64,000 bases of DNA from Oxalobacter formigenes (GTDB taxonomy: Bacteria > Pseudomonadota > Gammaproteobacteria > Burkholderiales > Burkholderiaceae_D), in the NCBI RefSeq assembly GCF_027158485.1, contig NZ_JAMKYJ010000012.1; one strand, written 5' to 3'. Numbering within the stretch: position 1 is the stretch's first letter; each line of letters begins with the position of its first letter. The notes under the pieces are model-generated. The model searched no databases and had not been told where the DNA came from. It worked only from the letters and a program-made list of their open reading frames with translations. Below, piece by piece: positions 9,353 to 18,376 of this stretch. Made by a program: the position numbers and the translations under genes.

Positions 9353-9373
9353 ATCTTCCGAAGTAATGAAATA

Positions 9374-9405
9374 AAAAAATCCCGCTTTCAAAGCGGGATT
9401 TTTTA
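9374..9405 (+). terminator. Rho-independent terminator between glnS and M48 gene
   Basis: Inverted repeat AATCCCGCTTT/AAAGCGGGATT with a very short loop, flanked by A-run and T-run, so it can serve both convergent genes. Confidence 0.9.
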
Positions 9406-9431
9406 TATCCGTTTTTACATATCAGGGTTGC

Positions 9432-10280
9432 TTATTTCTTTTTCTTTCGTGTCACGGCAGCTGTTTTGCCTTTGGTTTTGGTGGCCTGATAAAGCGGCAT
9501 CACTTTCGGCAACTGCGCCTGCAGATTGGCTATGCGTGAGGAATCGGACGGGTGAGTTGAAAGGAATTCCGGTGACGAGCCACTGCCGAGTTTTGCCATT
9601 TTTTTCCAGACGTTGATGGCAGCTTCCGGGTTATAACCGGCACGGGCCATCAATTCCATTCCCATGACATCCGCCTCGGTTTCCATTTTTCTCGAAAACG
9701 GCAATCCGATGACCAGCTGGCTTGCCTGTCCTGCCAGCGACTGGGAAGTGGAACCGAATCCGGCCAGTGCGCCGACGAGCGATATGGTCTGTTCTGTCGC
9801 AATCTGCTGGGAAATCTGTTCGCGGCTGTGTTCACGGAGGGCGTGAGCGATTTCATGTCCGATGACGGCGGCCAGTTCATCGTCCGTCAGATTCAGCTTG
9901 CTGATGATGCCGGTATAAACCGCGATTTTTCCGCCGGGCATGCAGTAAGCGTTCACTTCGTTGCTGTTCAAGACATTGACTTCCCAGTTCCATTTCAGGG
10001 CGTCAGGCCGGAATACGCCGACCTGTGCGATAAGACGTTTTGAAACATTGTTGACTCGTCTGGTATAGCTGGCATTCGTATTCAGTGCGTTGGATGCACG
10101 GGCTTTGGTCAGTTCTTTTTTATAAGCTGTGGCGGCCCCTTCATTGACATCCGCTGACGAAATCAAAAGCAGCTGGCTGCGGGATGAATTGGTGGCGCCA
10201 CCGGCGGTCGTGCTTTGACATCCTGAAAGAAAAAAGGCTCCCGATAAAATCGCAGCCAGTAAAAGCGTCACTCGTTTCAT
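9432..10280 (-). CDS. M48-family zinc metalloprotease, lipoprotein
   Basis: A 282-residue outer-membrane or periplasmic peptidase. The N-terminus is a lipoprotein signal with lipobox LSGC (Cys21). The peptidase M48 domain (about 70-260) has the zinc motif HEIAHALREH (H142, H146) and the downstream glutamate ligand in METEADVMG. It resembles LoiP/YggG and BepA-type proteases, which take part in outer-membrane protein quality control. Unlike BepA it has no TPR region, since the protein ends soon after THPSDSSRIANLQ, a conserved M48 segment. A basic tail (VTRKKKK) closes the protein. Start supported by the lipoprotein signal. Confidence 0.9.
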   Translation of the reverse strand: MKRVTLLLAAILSGAFFLSGCQSTTAGGATNSSRSQLLLISSADVNEGAATAYKKELTKARASNALNTNASYTRRVNNVSKRLIAQVGVFRPDALKWNWEVNVLNSNEVNAYCMPGGKIAVYTGIISKLNLTDDELAAVIGHEIAHALREHSREQISQQIATEQTISLVGALAGFGSTSQSLAGQASQLVIGLPFSRKMETEADVMGMELMARAGYNPEAAINVWKKMAKLGSGSSPEFLSTHPSDSSRIANLQAQLPKVMPLYQATKTKGKTAAVTRKKKK

Positions 10281-10501
10281 ACAACGACTCCTTCAATATG
10301 GAAAAATATCGGTAAAGAGATAATTGTTAATTTTTTAATATTATTTCTGTTTCTGCAATGATTTTTGGAAAAGATTGGTCTGAATTAACGCGAAATGACG
10401 TTAAAGAGCAAAAATATGACACGAGATGTTTAAGATACTTGAGAAACGGGCGCAAGCATATTAAGTTTAAAAAATGTCCATTCTATTGAAAGGCCGGAAC
10501 C

Positions 10502-11101
10502 ATGAAATTGTATTACACACCCGGAGCATGTTCGCTCTCTCCTCATATCGTTTTGCGTGAAACAGGGCTGCCATTCACGATGGAACAGGTTGATCTGACC
10601 ACCAAGGAAACCGCAGACGGTGAGGATTACTATATTGTCAACACGAAAGGTTCTGTCCCGTCACTCATGCTGGATAACGGTGAGGTACTGACAGAAGGAG
10701 CCGCCATCCTTCAGTATCTGGCCGATCTGGTTCCGGAAAAACAGCTTGCCCCAAAGGCCGGAACGATGGAACGGTACCGGCTGATGGAAGCGTTGAATTA
10801 TATTGCTACGGAATTGCACAAGAGTTTCGTTCCGATCTTCAATCCGGCCTATGAAGGCGCAAAAGAAGCGGCAAAGAACAAGCTGACGGTCGAATTCGAT
10901 TATGTCGATCGCCTGTTGACCCAGAAACCCTACTGGATGGGCGAGCAGTTCACTGTAGCCGATGCGTATCTGTTTACCGTCTCCTGCTGGATCGAAGCGG
11001 CTGGACTGGATATCAGACAATGGAAAGCACTGGACCAATACCGTCAGAAAATCGCCTCGCGTCCGAGCGTTAAAGAAGTGTTGGCAGAAGAAGGAATGTG
11101 A
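10502..11101 (+). CDS. gstA: Glutathione S-transferase (beta class)
   Basis: Cytosolic GST of 199 residues. The N-terminal thioredoxin-fold domain (1-80) opens with MKLYYTPGACSLSPH; Cys10 in PGACSL is the hallmark of bacterial beta-class GSTs, which hold glutathione through this cysteine. KGSVPSLML (cis-Pro) and LTEGAAILQYLADL complete the glutathione site. The all-helical C-terminal domain (90-195) has FTVADAYLFTV, the conserved N-capping box. Beta-class enzymes act in oxidative stress and xenobiotic handling; the substrate is not evident. AGGCCGGAACC precedes the ATG. It is followed by a terminator shared with the convergent reductase gene. Confidence 0.92.
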   Translation: MKLYYTPGACSLSPHIVLRETGLPFTMEQVDLTTKETADGEDYYIVNTKGSVPSLMLDNGEVLTEGAAILQYLADLVPEKQLAPKAGTMERYRLMEALNYIATELHKSFVPIFNPAYEGAKEAAKNKLTVEFDYVDRLLTQKPYWMGEQFTVADAYLFTVSCWIEAAGLDIRQWKALDQYRQKIASRPSVKEVLAEEGM

Positions 11102-11116
11102 CGGATTTTTTCCTGA

Positions 11117-11155
11117 GTGAAAAAAGGGGGCTATATTTCAGAGCCTCCTTTTTTC
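11117..11155 (+). terminator. Bidirectional terminator after gstA
   Basis: AAAAAAGGGGGCT and AGCCTCCTTTTTT form a stem with an 8-base loop. A-run on one side and T-run on the other suit both the plus-strand gstA and the minus-strand aldo/keto reductase gene. Confidence 0.85.
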
Positions 11156-11159
11156 AGTT

Positions 11160-12203
11160 TCAAAGTGCGGGATTGGTAATCGATGCATGGATTCCATTGA
11201 TGTGATCGACGATTTCGTCGGAGAGGGAGATATCGATGGCATCGATGTTTTCCTGAAGATGCGACATTTGCGTGGCACCGATAACAGTGGCGTCGATAAA
11301 CCAGCGTGAATAACACCAGGCCAGTGAAAGCTGTGCGGGCGTCATGCCATTGTCTCTTGCCAGCTCAACGTAACGACGTGTCGCGTCAAGTACGGCAGGA
11401 CGGCGGTAATGCATCATCCAGTCGGAAGTGAAGAGCGTCATGCGACCACGCGTTTTCGGATTATCGATATATTTGCCCGAAAGTTGGCCGAAAGCCAGCG
11501 GACTATAGGCGATCAGGCCGACATTTTCCCGGAAACAGACTTCATCCATTCCGATTTCGAAATGCCGGTCAGTCAGGTTATAGGCATTCTGGATAGAGAC
11601 GATACGCGGCAGCCCGCGCATTTCCGACAATTTGATGTATTCCATCAGTCCCCATGCCGATTCGTTTGAAATGCCGATATGCCGGATTTTGCCTTCGGAG
11701 ATCATTTTGTCGAGGGCGACAAGTGTTTCTTCAATCGGGATACATGGACGGTCGTTTTTTGGATTGAAAACGTTTTTCCCGAAAAAAGGGACGTTCCGGC
11801 TCGGCCAGTGGAGCTGGTAAAGATCGATATAATCCGTTTTCAGACGCTTCAGGCTGCTTTCCACAGCCAGGCGGATATTCTTTTCGTCCAGATCGTTTTT
11901 CCCATCGCGAATCCAGGGCATCGAACGGGAAGGGCCGGCTATTTTGGTCGCGAGAACGATTTTGTCGCGATTGCCACGGCTTTGCATCCAGTTTCCTATA
12001 ATGATTTCGGAAAGCCCCTGTGTTTTTGCCTGAGGCATGACAGGATACATCTCTGCCGTGTCAATAAAATTAATGTCCCGTTCAACAGCATAATCGAGCA
12101 GACGAAAAGCTTCTTCCTCGTTATTCTGATCGCCGAAAGTCATCGTTCCAAGGCCTATCTTGGAAACGAACATCTTGCTGGTACCCAGAGGGATCTTTTT
12201 CAT
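11160..12203 (-). CDS. Aldo/keto reductase, Tas-like
   Basis: NADPH-dependent oxidoreductase of the (beta/alpha)8 aldo/keto reductase superfamily, 347 residues. The tetrad is visible: Asp and Tyr in FIDTAEMYPV, Lys in LATKIAGPSR and His in QLHWPSRNVPFFG. The cofactor region is IGISNES and VIGATQMSHLQENI. The alignment by eye is closest to E. coli Tas (GLGTMTFGDQN, AEMYP, ETQGLSE-like TQGLSEIIIGNW), a protein of uncertain role once linked to tyrosine-auxotrophy suppression. The physiological substrate is unknown. It is 33 bases downstream of pyrD on the same strand. Confidence 0.88.
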   Translation of the reverse strand: MKKIPLGTSKMFVSKIGLGTMTFGDQNNEEEAFRLLDYAVERDINFIDTAEMYPVMPQAKTQGLSEIIIGNWMQSRGNRDKIVLATKIAGPSRSMPWIRDGKNDLDEKNIRLAVESSLKRLKTDYIDLYQLHWPSRNVPFFGKNVFNPKNDRPCIPIEETLVALDKMISEGKIRHIGISNESAWGLMEYIKLSEMRGLPRIVSIQNAYNLTDRHFEIGMDEVCFRENVGLIAYSPLAFGQLSGKYIDNPKTRGRMTLFTSDWMMHYRRPAVLDATRRYVELARDNGMTPAQLSLAWCYSRWFIDATVIGATQMSHLQENIDAIDISLSDEIVDHINGIHASITNPAL

Positions 12204-12236
12204 AACGTTGCTCCTCGTCGCGGACTGTCAGACAGT

Positions 12237-13277
12237 TTATTCTCTTCTCAGGGCCTGCACGCATTCACGCACCAGTCCCGGCCCGGAATAAATCATACCG
12301 GTCAATACCTGAACGAGTGATGCACCCGCTTCCATTTTTTCCTTTGCATCTTCCCCGGAAAGAATGCCGCCGACACCGATAATCGGCAGGGCGTCGCCCA
12401 GTTCCTGCTTCAGCAAACGGATCACGTGTGTGGATACATCGCGGACGGGCGCACCGGAAAGGCCTCCGGCTTCCTGTGCATAAGGCAGGTCTTTTACGGC
12501 ATCCCGGGTGATCGTCGTATTGGTAGCGATGACGCCGTCGATTTTATGGCGTATCAGCGCATCGGCAATGTTCTTGACCTGATTGTCGTCCATATCCGGT
12601 GCGATTTTCAATGCCAGTGGAACATAACGGGAATGCTGGTCTGATAATCGACTCTGGGCAGCTTTCAGTTGGGAAAGCAGATTGTCCAGTTCGGATTCCC
12701 CTTGCAACTGTCTCAGGTTTTTTGTGTTCGGCGATGAAATATTGATGGCGATATAATCGGCGACCGGATAGACCTTTTCGAGACAGATCAGATAATCGTC
12801 GACGGCATTTTCAATCGGCGTAATGGCGTTTTTGCCGATATTCAGACCCAAGATGCCTTTTTTCTCCTGATGAAAACGCGATTTTTTGACATTTTCAACC
12901 AGAACGTCAACGCCTTCATTATTGAATCCCATCCGGTTGATCAGGCCTTCCGCTTTCGGCATGCGGAACATCCGTGGCTTGGGATTCCCGGGCTGCGGTT
13001 TCGGGGTGACCGTCCCCAGTTCCAGAAAGCCGAATCCGAGAGACGCCAGTCCATCAATACAATCCCCGTTTTTATCCAGCCCGGCTGCCAGCCCGACAGG
13101 ATTCGGAAATGTCAGACCCATGACTTCGCGTGGTGAAGGGGATACTGACGGTGCCATGGCGGTCAGGCCCATTGAAGAAGCCATCTTCATGGACGAGATC
13201 GTAAAATGATGAGCGTTTTCCGGGTCCAGAGAAAACAGAAATGGCCGGATCGCGGCATACATAAAATTTGGGATCAT
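12237..13277 (-). CDS. pyrD: Dihydroorotate dehydrogenase, class 2
   Basis: Membrane-associated flavoprotein of 346 residues that oxidises dihydroorotate to orotate with quinone as acceptor, the fourth step of pyrimidine synthesis. The N-terminal helical membrane domain (1-40, FMYAAIRPFLFSLDPENAH) marks the quinone-linked class. FMN and substrate motifs are NPVGLAAGLDKNGDCIDG, NRMGFNNEGVD, INISSPNTKNLRQLQ and GVIATNTTI. The catalytic base is Ser in the region after INISSPNT by family knowledge. PIIGVGGILSGEDAKEKMEAGA is the phosphate-binding end. The use of a quinone enzyme matters because the window also has a possible rhodoquinone gene. Confidence 0.95.
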   Translation of the reverse strand: MIPNFMYAAIRPFLFSLDPENAHHFTISSMKMASSMGLTAMAPSVSPSPREVMGLTFPNPVGLAAGLDKNGDCIDGLASLGFGFLELGTVTPKPQPGNPKPRMFRMPKAEGLINRMGFNNEGVDVLVENVKKSRFHQEKKGILGLNIGKNAITPIENAVDDYLICLEKVYPVADYIAINISSPNTKNLRQLQGESELDNLLSQLKAAQSRLSDQHSRYVPLALKIAPDMDDNQVKNIADALIRHKIDGVIATNTTITRDAVKDLPYAQEAGGLSGAPVRDVSTHVIRLLKQELGDALPIIGVGGILSGEDAKEKMEAGASLVQVLTGMIYSGPGLVRECVQALRRE

Positions 13278-13389
13278 GATCTCACTTTATCGACAGGTTA
13301 ACCCGGTTGATCAAAACGGCAATCCATCGATTGCGTATTCCAGTATGTGAATATTGTATCGTAAGTAACCCTTTTATACTTCATGGGTT

Positions 13390-14133
13390 TTATTCAGGGA
13401 AATGGCAGAGCGGGCAGTTTGTGCTTGTGTCCCAGGAAGAAATCGTCGGCAAATCGACGACTCGAGACAGATGTTCGTTGAATCGCTTGCGGGAAACCGG
13501 GTGCGCGCCAAGAGAAGCGAGATGAGGTGTTTCCTGTTGGCAATCGATCAGCTCGACGCCATTTTGCCTGAGAAAGAAAACCAGATGGGCCAGAGCGACC
13601 TTGGATGCATCGCTGACACGGGCAAACATCGATTCGCCATAAAACATTTTTCCCAGACAGATTCCATATGCTCCTCCGACCAGCTGGTTGTCGAACCATA
13701 ACTCTGAGGAATGCGCGATGCCCATTTTATGCAGCGCCACATAACTCCGGATGATTTCTTCCGTGATCCATGTACCGTCGGCATTCCTTCTTGGTCCGGC
13801 GCATTCCAGAATGACCCGGATAAAAGCCGTGTCGAAAGTCAGTTTCCAATGGCCATCGGAATGGATGCTTTTATGAATTTGTTTCAGCTTTTTTTTCAGG
13901 CTGCAGGAAACGACAAACTCGTCAGTCGGCAAGACCATTCTGGGATCGGTACTCCACCATAAAATCGGCTGGCCCTCTGAAAACCAGGGGAAAATACCCT
14001 GCCTGTAGGCTTTGACAAGTCGCTCAGGTGACAGATCCGCTCCGGCGGCCAGCAAGCCGGGAAAACCGGTCGTTTCATCCAGTGCATCGGAAACGTCCGG
14101 AAAGGGATCAACCTCTTTTAGCCAGGGAATCAT
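13390..14133 (-). CDS. aat: Leucyl/phenylalanyl-tRNA--protein transferase
   Basis: Enzyme of the N-degron pathway that adds Leu or Phe from aminoacyl-tRNA to proteins with N-terminal Lys or Arg, marking them for ClpAP. The 247-residue length is typical. Family motifs are FPDVSDAL near the start, LAAGADLSPERLVKAYRQGIFPWF (split), ILWWSTDPRMVL, HSSELWFDNQLVGGAYGICLGKMFYGESMFA and LIDCQQETPHLASLGA. It lies downstream of the TIR-like gene (75 bases) and upstream of pyrD (112 bases), all on the minus strand, so an operon is plausible. Confidence 0.95.
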   Translation of the reverse strand: MIPWLKEVDPFPDVSDALDETTGFPGLLAAGADLSPERLVKAYRQGIFPWFSEGQPILWWSTDPRMVLPTDEFVVSCSLKKKLKQIHKSIHSDGHWKLTFDTAFIRVILECAGPRRNADGTWITEEIIRSYVALHKMGIAHSSELWFDNQLVGGAYGICLGKMFYGESMFARVSDASKVALAHLVFFLRQNGVELIDCQQETPHLASLGAHPVSRKRFNEHLSRVVDLPTISSWDTSTNCPLCHFPE

Positions 14134-14207
14134 TGAGTGTCGTCAGTTTGAAATCGTGCCGATAATTCTTTTCATTTCCGGTCAGTCCGGAATCGGCTCG
14201 ATAAAGC

Positions 14208-14633
14208 CTATTTCTTCATTTTTGCGTGTTTGACGATGGCGTCGCCGAGTTCCTGAACATCCCATTTCACCGTCGCGCAAGCCGCTCTTTTTTCCTTGAA
14301 ATTCGTATGTTTCGGACTGACCGCTTCAACCAGAATGACGGGAATTTTCAGTTTTTTTGCTGCGTCCAGCTCCAGATTGATCCAGCGTGTAAATTCTTCA
14401 TAAACGCCAGCCAGAATGATCAGGCAGGAACACTGTTTCATCTGTGTTTCGATAGCACTGGCAAGGGCCTTGTTGGAAGGCAGGAACTGGACCGGGTCGT
14501 CTTTCGATACGCTGTAATATTCATAAGCGAAATCTTCTGTTCTCAGGCGGTAATTTTCCATCAGACTCGTTATTCTTTCAGTGCCGTCCTGCTCAGCCCA
14601 GCTGTAGCTGAGAAAAATGGGGTACGTCGCCAT
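14208..14633 (-). CDS. Stand-alone TIR-like domain protein (MTH538/DUF1863 type)
   Basis: A 141-residue single-domain protein. It opens with YPIFLSYSWAEQDG, the first strand and box of TIR/TIR-like folds, and continues with ALASAIETQMKQCSCLIILAGVY and RWINLELDAAKKLKIPVILVEA. That last stretch matches the W-x-x-x-E block, in which the Glu (E88) is the catalytic residue of TIR NADases. This is the pattern of the MTH538-like family (PF08937), which includes the ThsB-type sensors of Thoeris defence. No ThsA-like effector, transmembrane segment or second domain is present. The role is unknown: NAD-derived signal, immunity and simple nucleotide binding are all possible. It lies between a NUDIX gene (47 bases upstream) and aat. 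Confidence 0.75.
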   Translation of the reverse strand: MATYPIFLSYSWAEQDGTERITSLMENYRLRTEDFAYEYYSVSKDDPVQFLPSNKALASAIETQMKQCSCLIILAGVYEEFTRWINLELDAAKKLKIPVILVEAVSPKHTNFKEKRAACATVKWDVQELGDAIVKHAKMKK

Positions 14634-14679
14634 AAATTACAATCTCCAGTTCGTTATAACAATCAACCGGTCAGGCCGG

Positions 14680-15237
14680 TTATTTGGGCAAGTCCAATGT
14701 ATGGAAACCGAAATGGCCGCCATTCAGAATCTTCTTTCTGTCTTCCAGATAAAATTTCAACGCATATTTTATCGTTGAAAAAGCCAGATTATCCCAGGGA
14801 ATGTCACTTTCGCGGAACAATCGGGTTTCAAGTGTTTCTTCACCCGGCGAAAATTCCGTATTTTCAAGCTGCGCCAGATAGAAAAGATGCACCTGATGAT
14901 AAACCGGCAGGTTCATCAGCGAAAACAGTTTTGAAATTTTGACATTCGCTCCAGCTTCTTCCTGCGTTTCACGCACAGCTGCCTGTTCGGTCGTCTCGTC
15001 ATTTTCCATGAATCCACCTGGCAGTGTCCAGAACCCGTGACGAGGCGCTATGGCACGGCGGCACAAAAGGATCGATGTTTCATGCGATTTCGATTCCCAT
15101 GAAGGAATACTGCACACGACGATCTTGGGATTTTCATAATGAATCGTTTTGCAGTTGGGGCAAACATGCCTCGGCATATTGTCCAGAGGAGGAATGTCGA
15201 TAATGACAGGATGGCCGCATTGTGAACAGAATTTCAT
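14680..15237 (-). CDS. NUDIX hydrolase with N-terminal zinc ribbon
   Basis: A 185-residue pyrophosphohydrolase. The N-terminal zinc ribbon has CSQCG (C4, C7) and CPNCK (about C26, C29). The NUDIX box runs from GGFMENDE to RETQEEAGA and fits Gx5Ex7REUxEExGU. The segment after the box (LPVYHQVHLFYLAQL) lacks the SQPWPFPxS motif of NudC, so it is probably not a NADH pyrophosphatase; ADP-ribose or another nucleoside diphosphate derivative is possible. Similar zinc-ribbon NUDIX proteins are, to my knowledge, common in Burkholderiales. It is first in the set followed by the TIR-like gene and aat. Confidence 0.88.
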   Translation of the reverse strand: MKFCSQCGHPVIIDIPPLDNMPRHVCPNCKTIHYENPKIVVCSIPSWESKSHETSILLCRRAIAPRHGFWTLPGGFMENDETTEQAAVRETQEEAGANVKISKLFSLMNLPVYHQVHLFYLAQLENTEFSPGEETLETRLFRESDIPWDNLAFSTIKYALKFYLEDRKKILNGGHFGFHTLDLPK

Positions 15238-15403
15238 GAATCGGAACGCTTGCCGGTATATTGATCTTAAAAATAGATGTCACAGTATAAAGCACGTAAG
15301 TACTTGCCGGATACAGCTTTGACAGAACGGGAGCCATCTTACCCTCTTTTGGAAAACTTCAAAAGACAGGGTAGTGAATGTCCATGAAATGGACAAAAAG
15401 GAC

Positions 15404-15456
15404 GAAAAAAACGAATAAAAGGGTGAATAAGCCCCTCAAAGTGCTTATTCACCCTT
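15404..15456 (-). terminator. Strong hairpin terminator facing left
   Basis: A perfect 14-bp inverted repeat, AAGGGTGAATAAGC (ending at 15432) and GCTTATTCACCCTT (15443-15456). On the minus strand it is followed by a T-rich run (15404-15420). It would stop leftward transcripts such as one from the recombinase remnant crossing the tRNA gene. It ends where the tRNA-fMet promoter begins. Confidence 0.75.
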
Positions 15457-15483
15457 GTAATGATAGAGGGTTTCCATTATAAT
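15455..15483 (+). promoter_or_regulatory. Promoter of initiator tRNA gene
   Basis: TTGTAA (15455-15460), 17 bases, then TATAAT (15478-15483): a near-consensus sigma-70 promoter. The mature tRNA begins at 15498, so transcription would start about 7 bases before it. Confidence 0.75.
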
Positions 15484-15497
15484 CCAATGCTTACAGA

Positions 15498-16391
<894 letters not shown>

Positions 16392-16471
16392 TTTCAGCGG
16401 CGTTTTTTTCAGGTTTTTAGTGCTGATCCGGATTGAAAAATGTATTGCTTTTTTTAAATCGTATCGTTTTT

Positions 16472-18001
16472 TTATTTTGCCGTTTTGCCTGTTCTGGAAG
16501 AGCGAAGCTCGAGCATCGCTTCATGATAAGCCTCGTCCGCTTTTTCAAATTGTGTCGTCATGGTTTCTGTCGGCTTTTTGCCGAGCAGGCTGACGACGAT
16601 GATGGCGATGGCGCAGAAGATGAATCCCGGGATGATTTCATAAATACCCAGGGAATCCAGACATGTTTTCCAGAGAATGACAGTAACAGCGCCGACGAAG
16701 ATACCAGCCAGTGCGCCATTGCGTGTCATGCGTTTCCAGATCAGTGAGAGAAGGATCACCGGACCGAACGCAGCACCGAATCCGGCCCATGCATAGGCGA
16801 CGAGACTCAAGACCTTATTGTTCGGATTGAATGCGATGATGATGGAAACGACAGAAACCAGCATGACCATGATGCGCCCGGTCCAGACAAGTTCTTTTTG
16901 TGACGCTTTCGGGCGAAGGAATGCTCTGTAAAAATCTTCAGTCAGAGCGCTGGAACAGACCAGCAACTGGCAGCTCAATGTACTCATGACGGCTGCCATG
17001 ATAGCGGACAGAACGATACCGGCAATCCACGGATTGAACAGGATCTTGGTCAGTTCCATGAAGATGGCTTCATTGTTTTGCATGACGCCACCAGCCAGAG
17101 CCGGGTTGTCTGAAAAATAGGCAATACCGAAAAAGCCGGTTGCCACAGCGCCGGTCAGGCAGAGAATCATCCAGGTAATACTGATACGACGGGCTTTGGG
17201 AATGGATTTGACGGAATCGGCTGCCATGAAACGCACCAGAATGTGCGGTTGCCCGAAATAGCCCAGTCCCCACCCGAGAAGGGAAATAATGGCGATAAAA
17301 TCCAGCCCCTTGAACATATCCAGCTTGCCTGGTGCTTCTATCTCGATCATGGAAAGCGCGCTTGGAACATCGCCGATTGCCAGAATGGCAAACAGCGGTG
17401 TAATCATCAGGGCAAAGATCATGAGGGTCGCCTGAACGGTATCCGTCCAGCTGACTGCCAGAAAACCACCGATAAAGACGTAGGTGATGGTGGCGAAAGC
17501 GCCGATCCACAGAGCCGTATCGTAGGACAGGCCGAAAGTACTTTCAAAAAGACGCGCACCGGCCACCATGCCTGAAGAGCAGTAAATCGTGAAGAAAATC
17601 AGGATGACGAGTGCGGAAAGAATACGCAGAACTTTACTTGTGTCTTCGAACCGGTTGGTCAGGTAATCCGGCAGTGTTTGTGCGTTGCCACAGTATTCGG
17701 TATGGACACGGAGCCGCCCGGCTACCAGAAGCCAGTTGAACCATGCACCGATGACAAGCCCGATTGCAATCCAGCTTTCCGACAGACCGGAAAGGAAAAC
17801 GGCCCCGGGCAATCCCATGAGAAGCCAGCCGCTCATATCCGATGCACCCGCAGACATGGCCGTGACGAAACTGCCAAGGCGGCGGCCGCCCAGAATGTAA
17901 TCGGAAAGATTCCGGGTTGCACGGTATGCGATGAAACCGATGCCGGTTGTTGCAACGATATAAACAATGAAAGTAATTAAAAGCGGTGTATCGACGTTCA
18001 T
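16472..18001 (-). CDS. putP: Sodium/proline symporter PutP
   Basis: Inner-membrane Na+/solute symporter (SSS family) that imports L-proline. About 509 residues with some 13 hydrophobic segments. Very close by eye to E. coli PutP: IGFIAYRATRNLSDYILGGR, SAGASDMSGWLLMGLPGA, GRLRVHTEYCGNAQTLPDYL and FFTIYCSSGMVAGARLFEST are matching blocks that include the sodium- and proline-site region. I place the start at 18001 (MNVDTPLLITF), where the E. coli protein begins; a start 13 codons upstream is possible. There is no putA nearby, so use for osmoprotection or nutrition is open. Confidence 0.92.
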   Translation of the reverse strand: MNVDTPLLITFIVYIVATTGIGFIAYRATRNLSDYILGGRRLGSFVTAMSAGASDMSGWLLMGLPGAVFLSGLSESWIAIGLVIGAWFNWLLVAGRLRVHTEYCGNAQTLPDYLTNRFEDTSKVLRILSALVILIFFTIYCSSGMVAGARLFESTFGLSYDTALWIGAFATITYVFIGGFLAVSWTDTVQATLMIFALMITPLFAILAIGDVPSALSMIEIEAPGKLDMFKGLDFIAIISLLGWGLGYFGQPHILVRFMAADSVKSIPKARRISITWMILCLTGAVATGFFGIAYFSDNPALAGGVMQNNEAIFMELTKILFNPWIAGIVLSAIMAAVMSTLSCQLLVCSSALTEDFYRAFLRPKASQKELVWTGRIMVMLVSVVSIIIAFNPNNKVLSLVAYAWAGFGAAFGPVILLSLIWKRMTRNGALAGIFVGAVTVILWKTCLDSLGIYEIIPGFIFCAIAIIVVSLLGKKPTETMTTQFEKADEAYHEAMLELRSSRTGKTAK

Positions 18002-18376
18002 GCCTGACTGTCCGGATATTGATCGGGTAAAACGAAACATTAGACCAAATAATTGCCCAATACGCCAGTATGAAATGCGTTTTTCTCATCTTTCGCAGTA
18101 GAAAAAATCATGGATAAAAACTGGTTTCCTGTGAAAAAAGCAATTTCAGAAGGCTTGCCGGATATGTCATTCATACAACGATTTATATGTAGATATGCTT
18201 GAAATATGAAGCCTGTAGTTGGTCCGTAAAATTGCCATAACTTAATAAATTGCCATGCTACAATTTTTATCCAGACGGCGGTTTGCTGGAGTGAGGCGCT
18301 TGTATAAACCTTGTGATGAATTCACTGGTTTGTTACATCCTGTCTTTATCCGTTTCTGGAATTCACCCGAGGGATC
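18002..18376. other. Intergenic region between putP and esterase genes
   Basis: Divergent spacer of about 375 bases, AT-rich. ATTGCCAT occurs twice (about 18230 and 18250), close to a TACAAT that could be a -10 box, but the spacing to a -35 is poor. I see no gene or RNA here. Confidence 0.4.
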
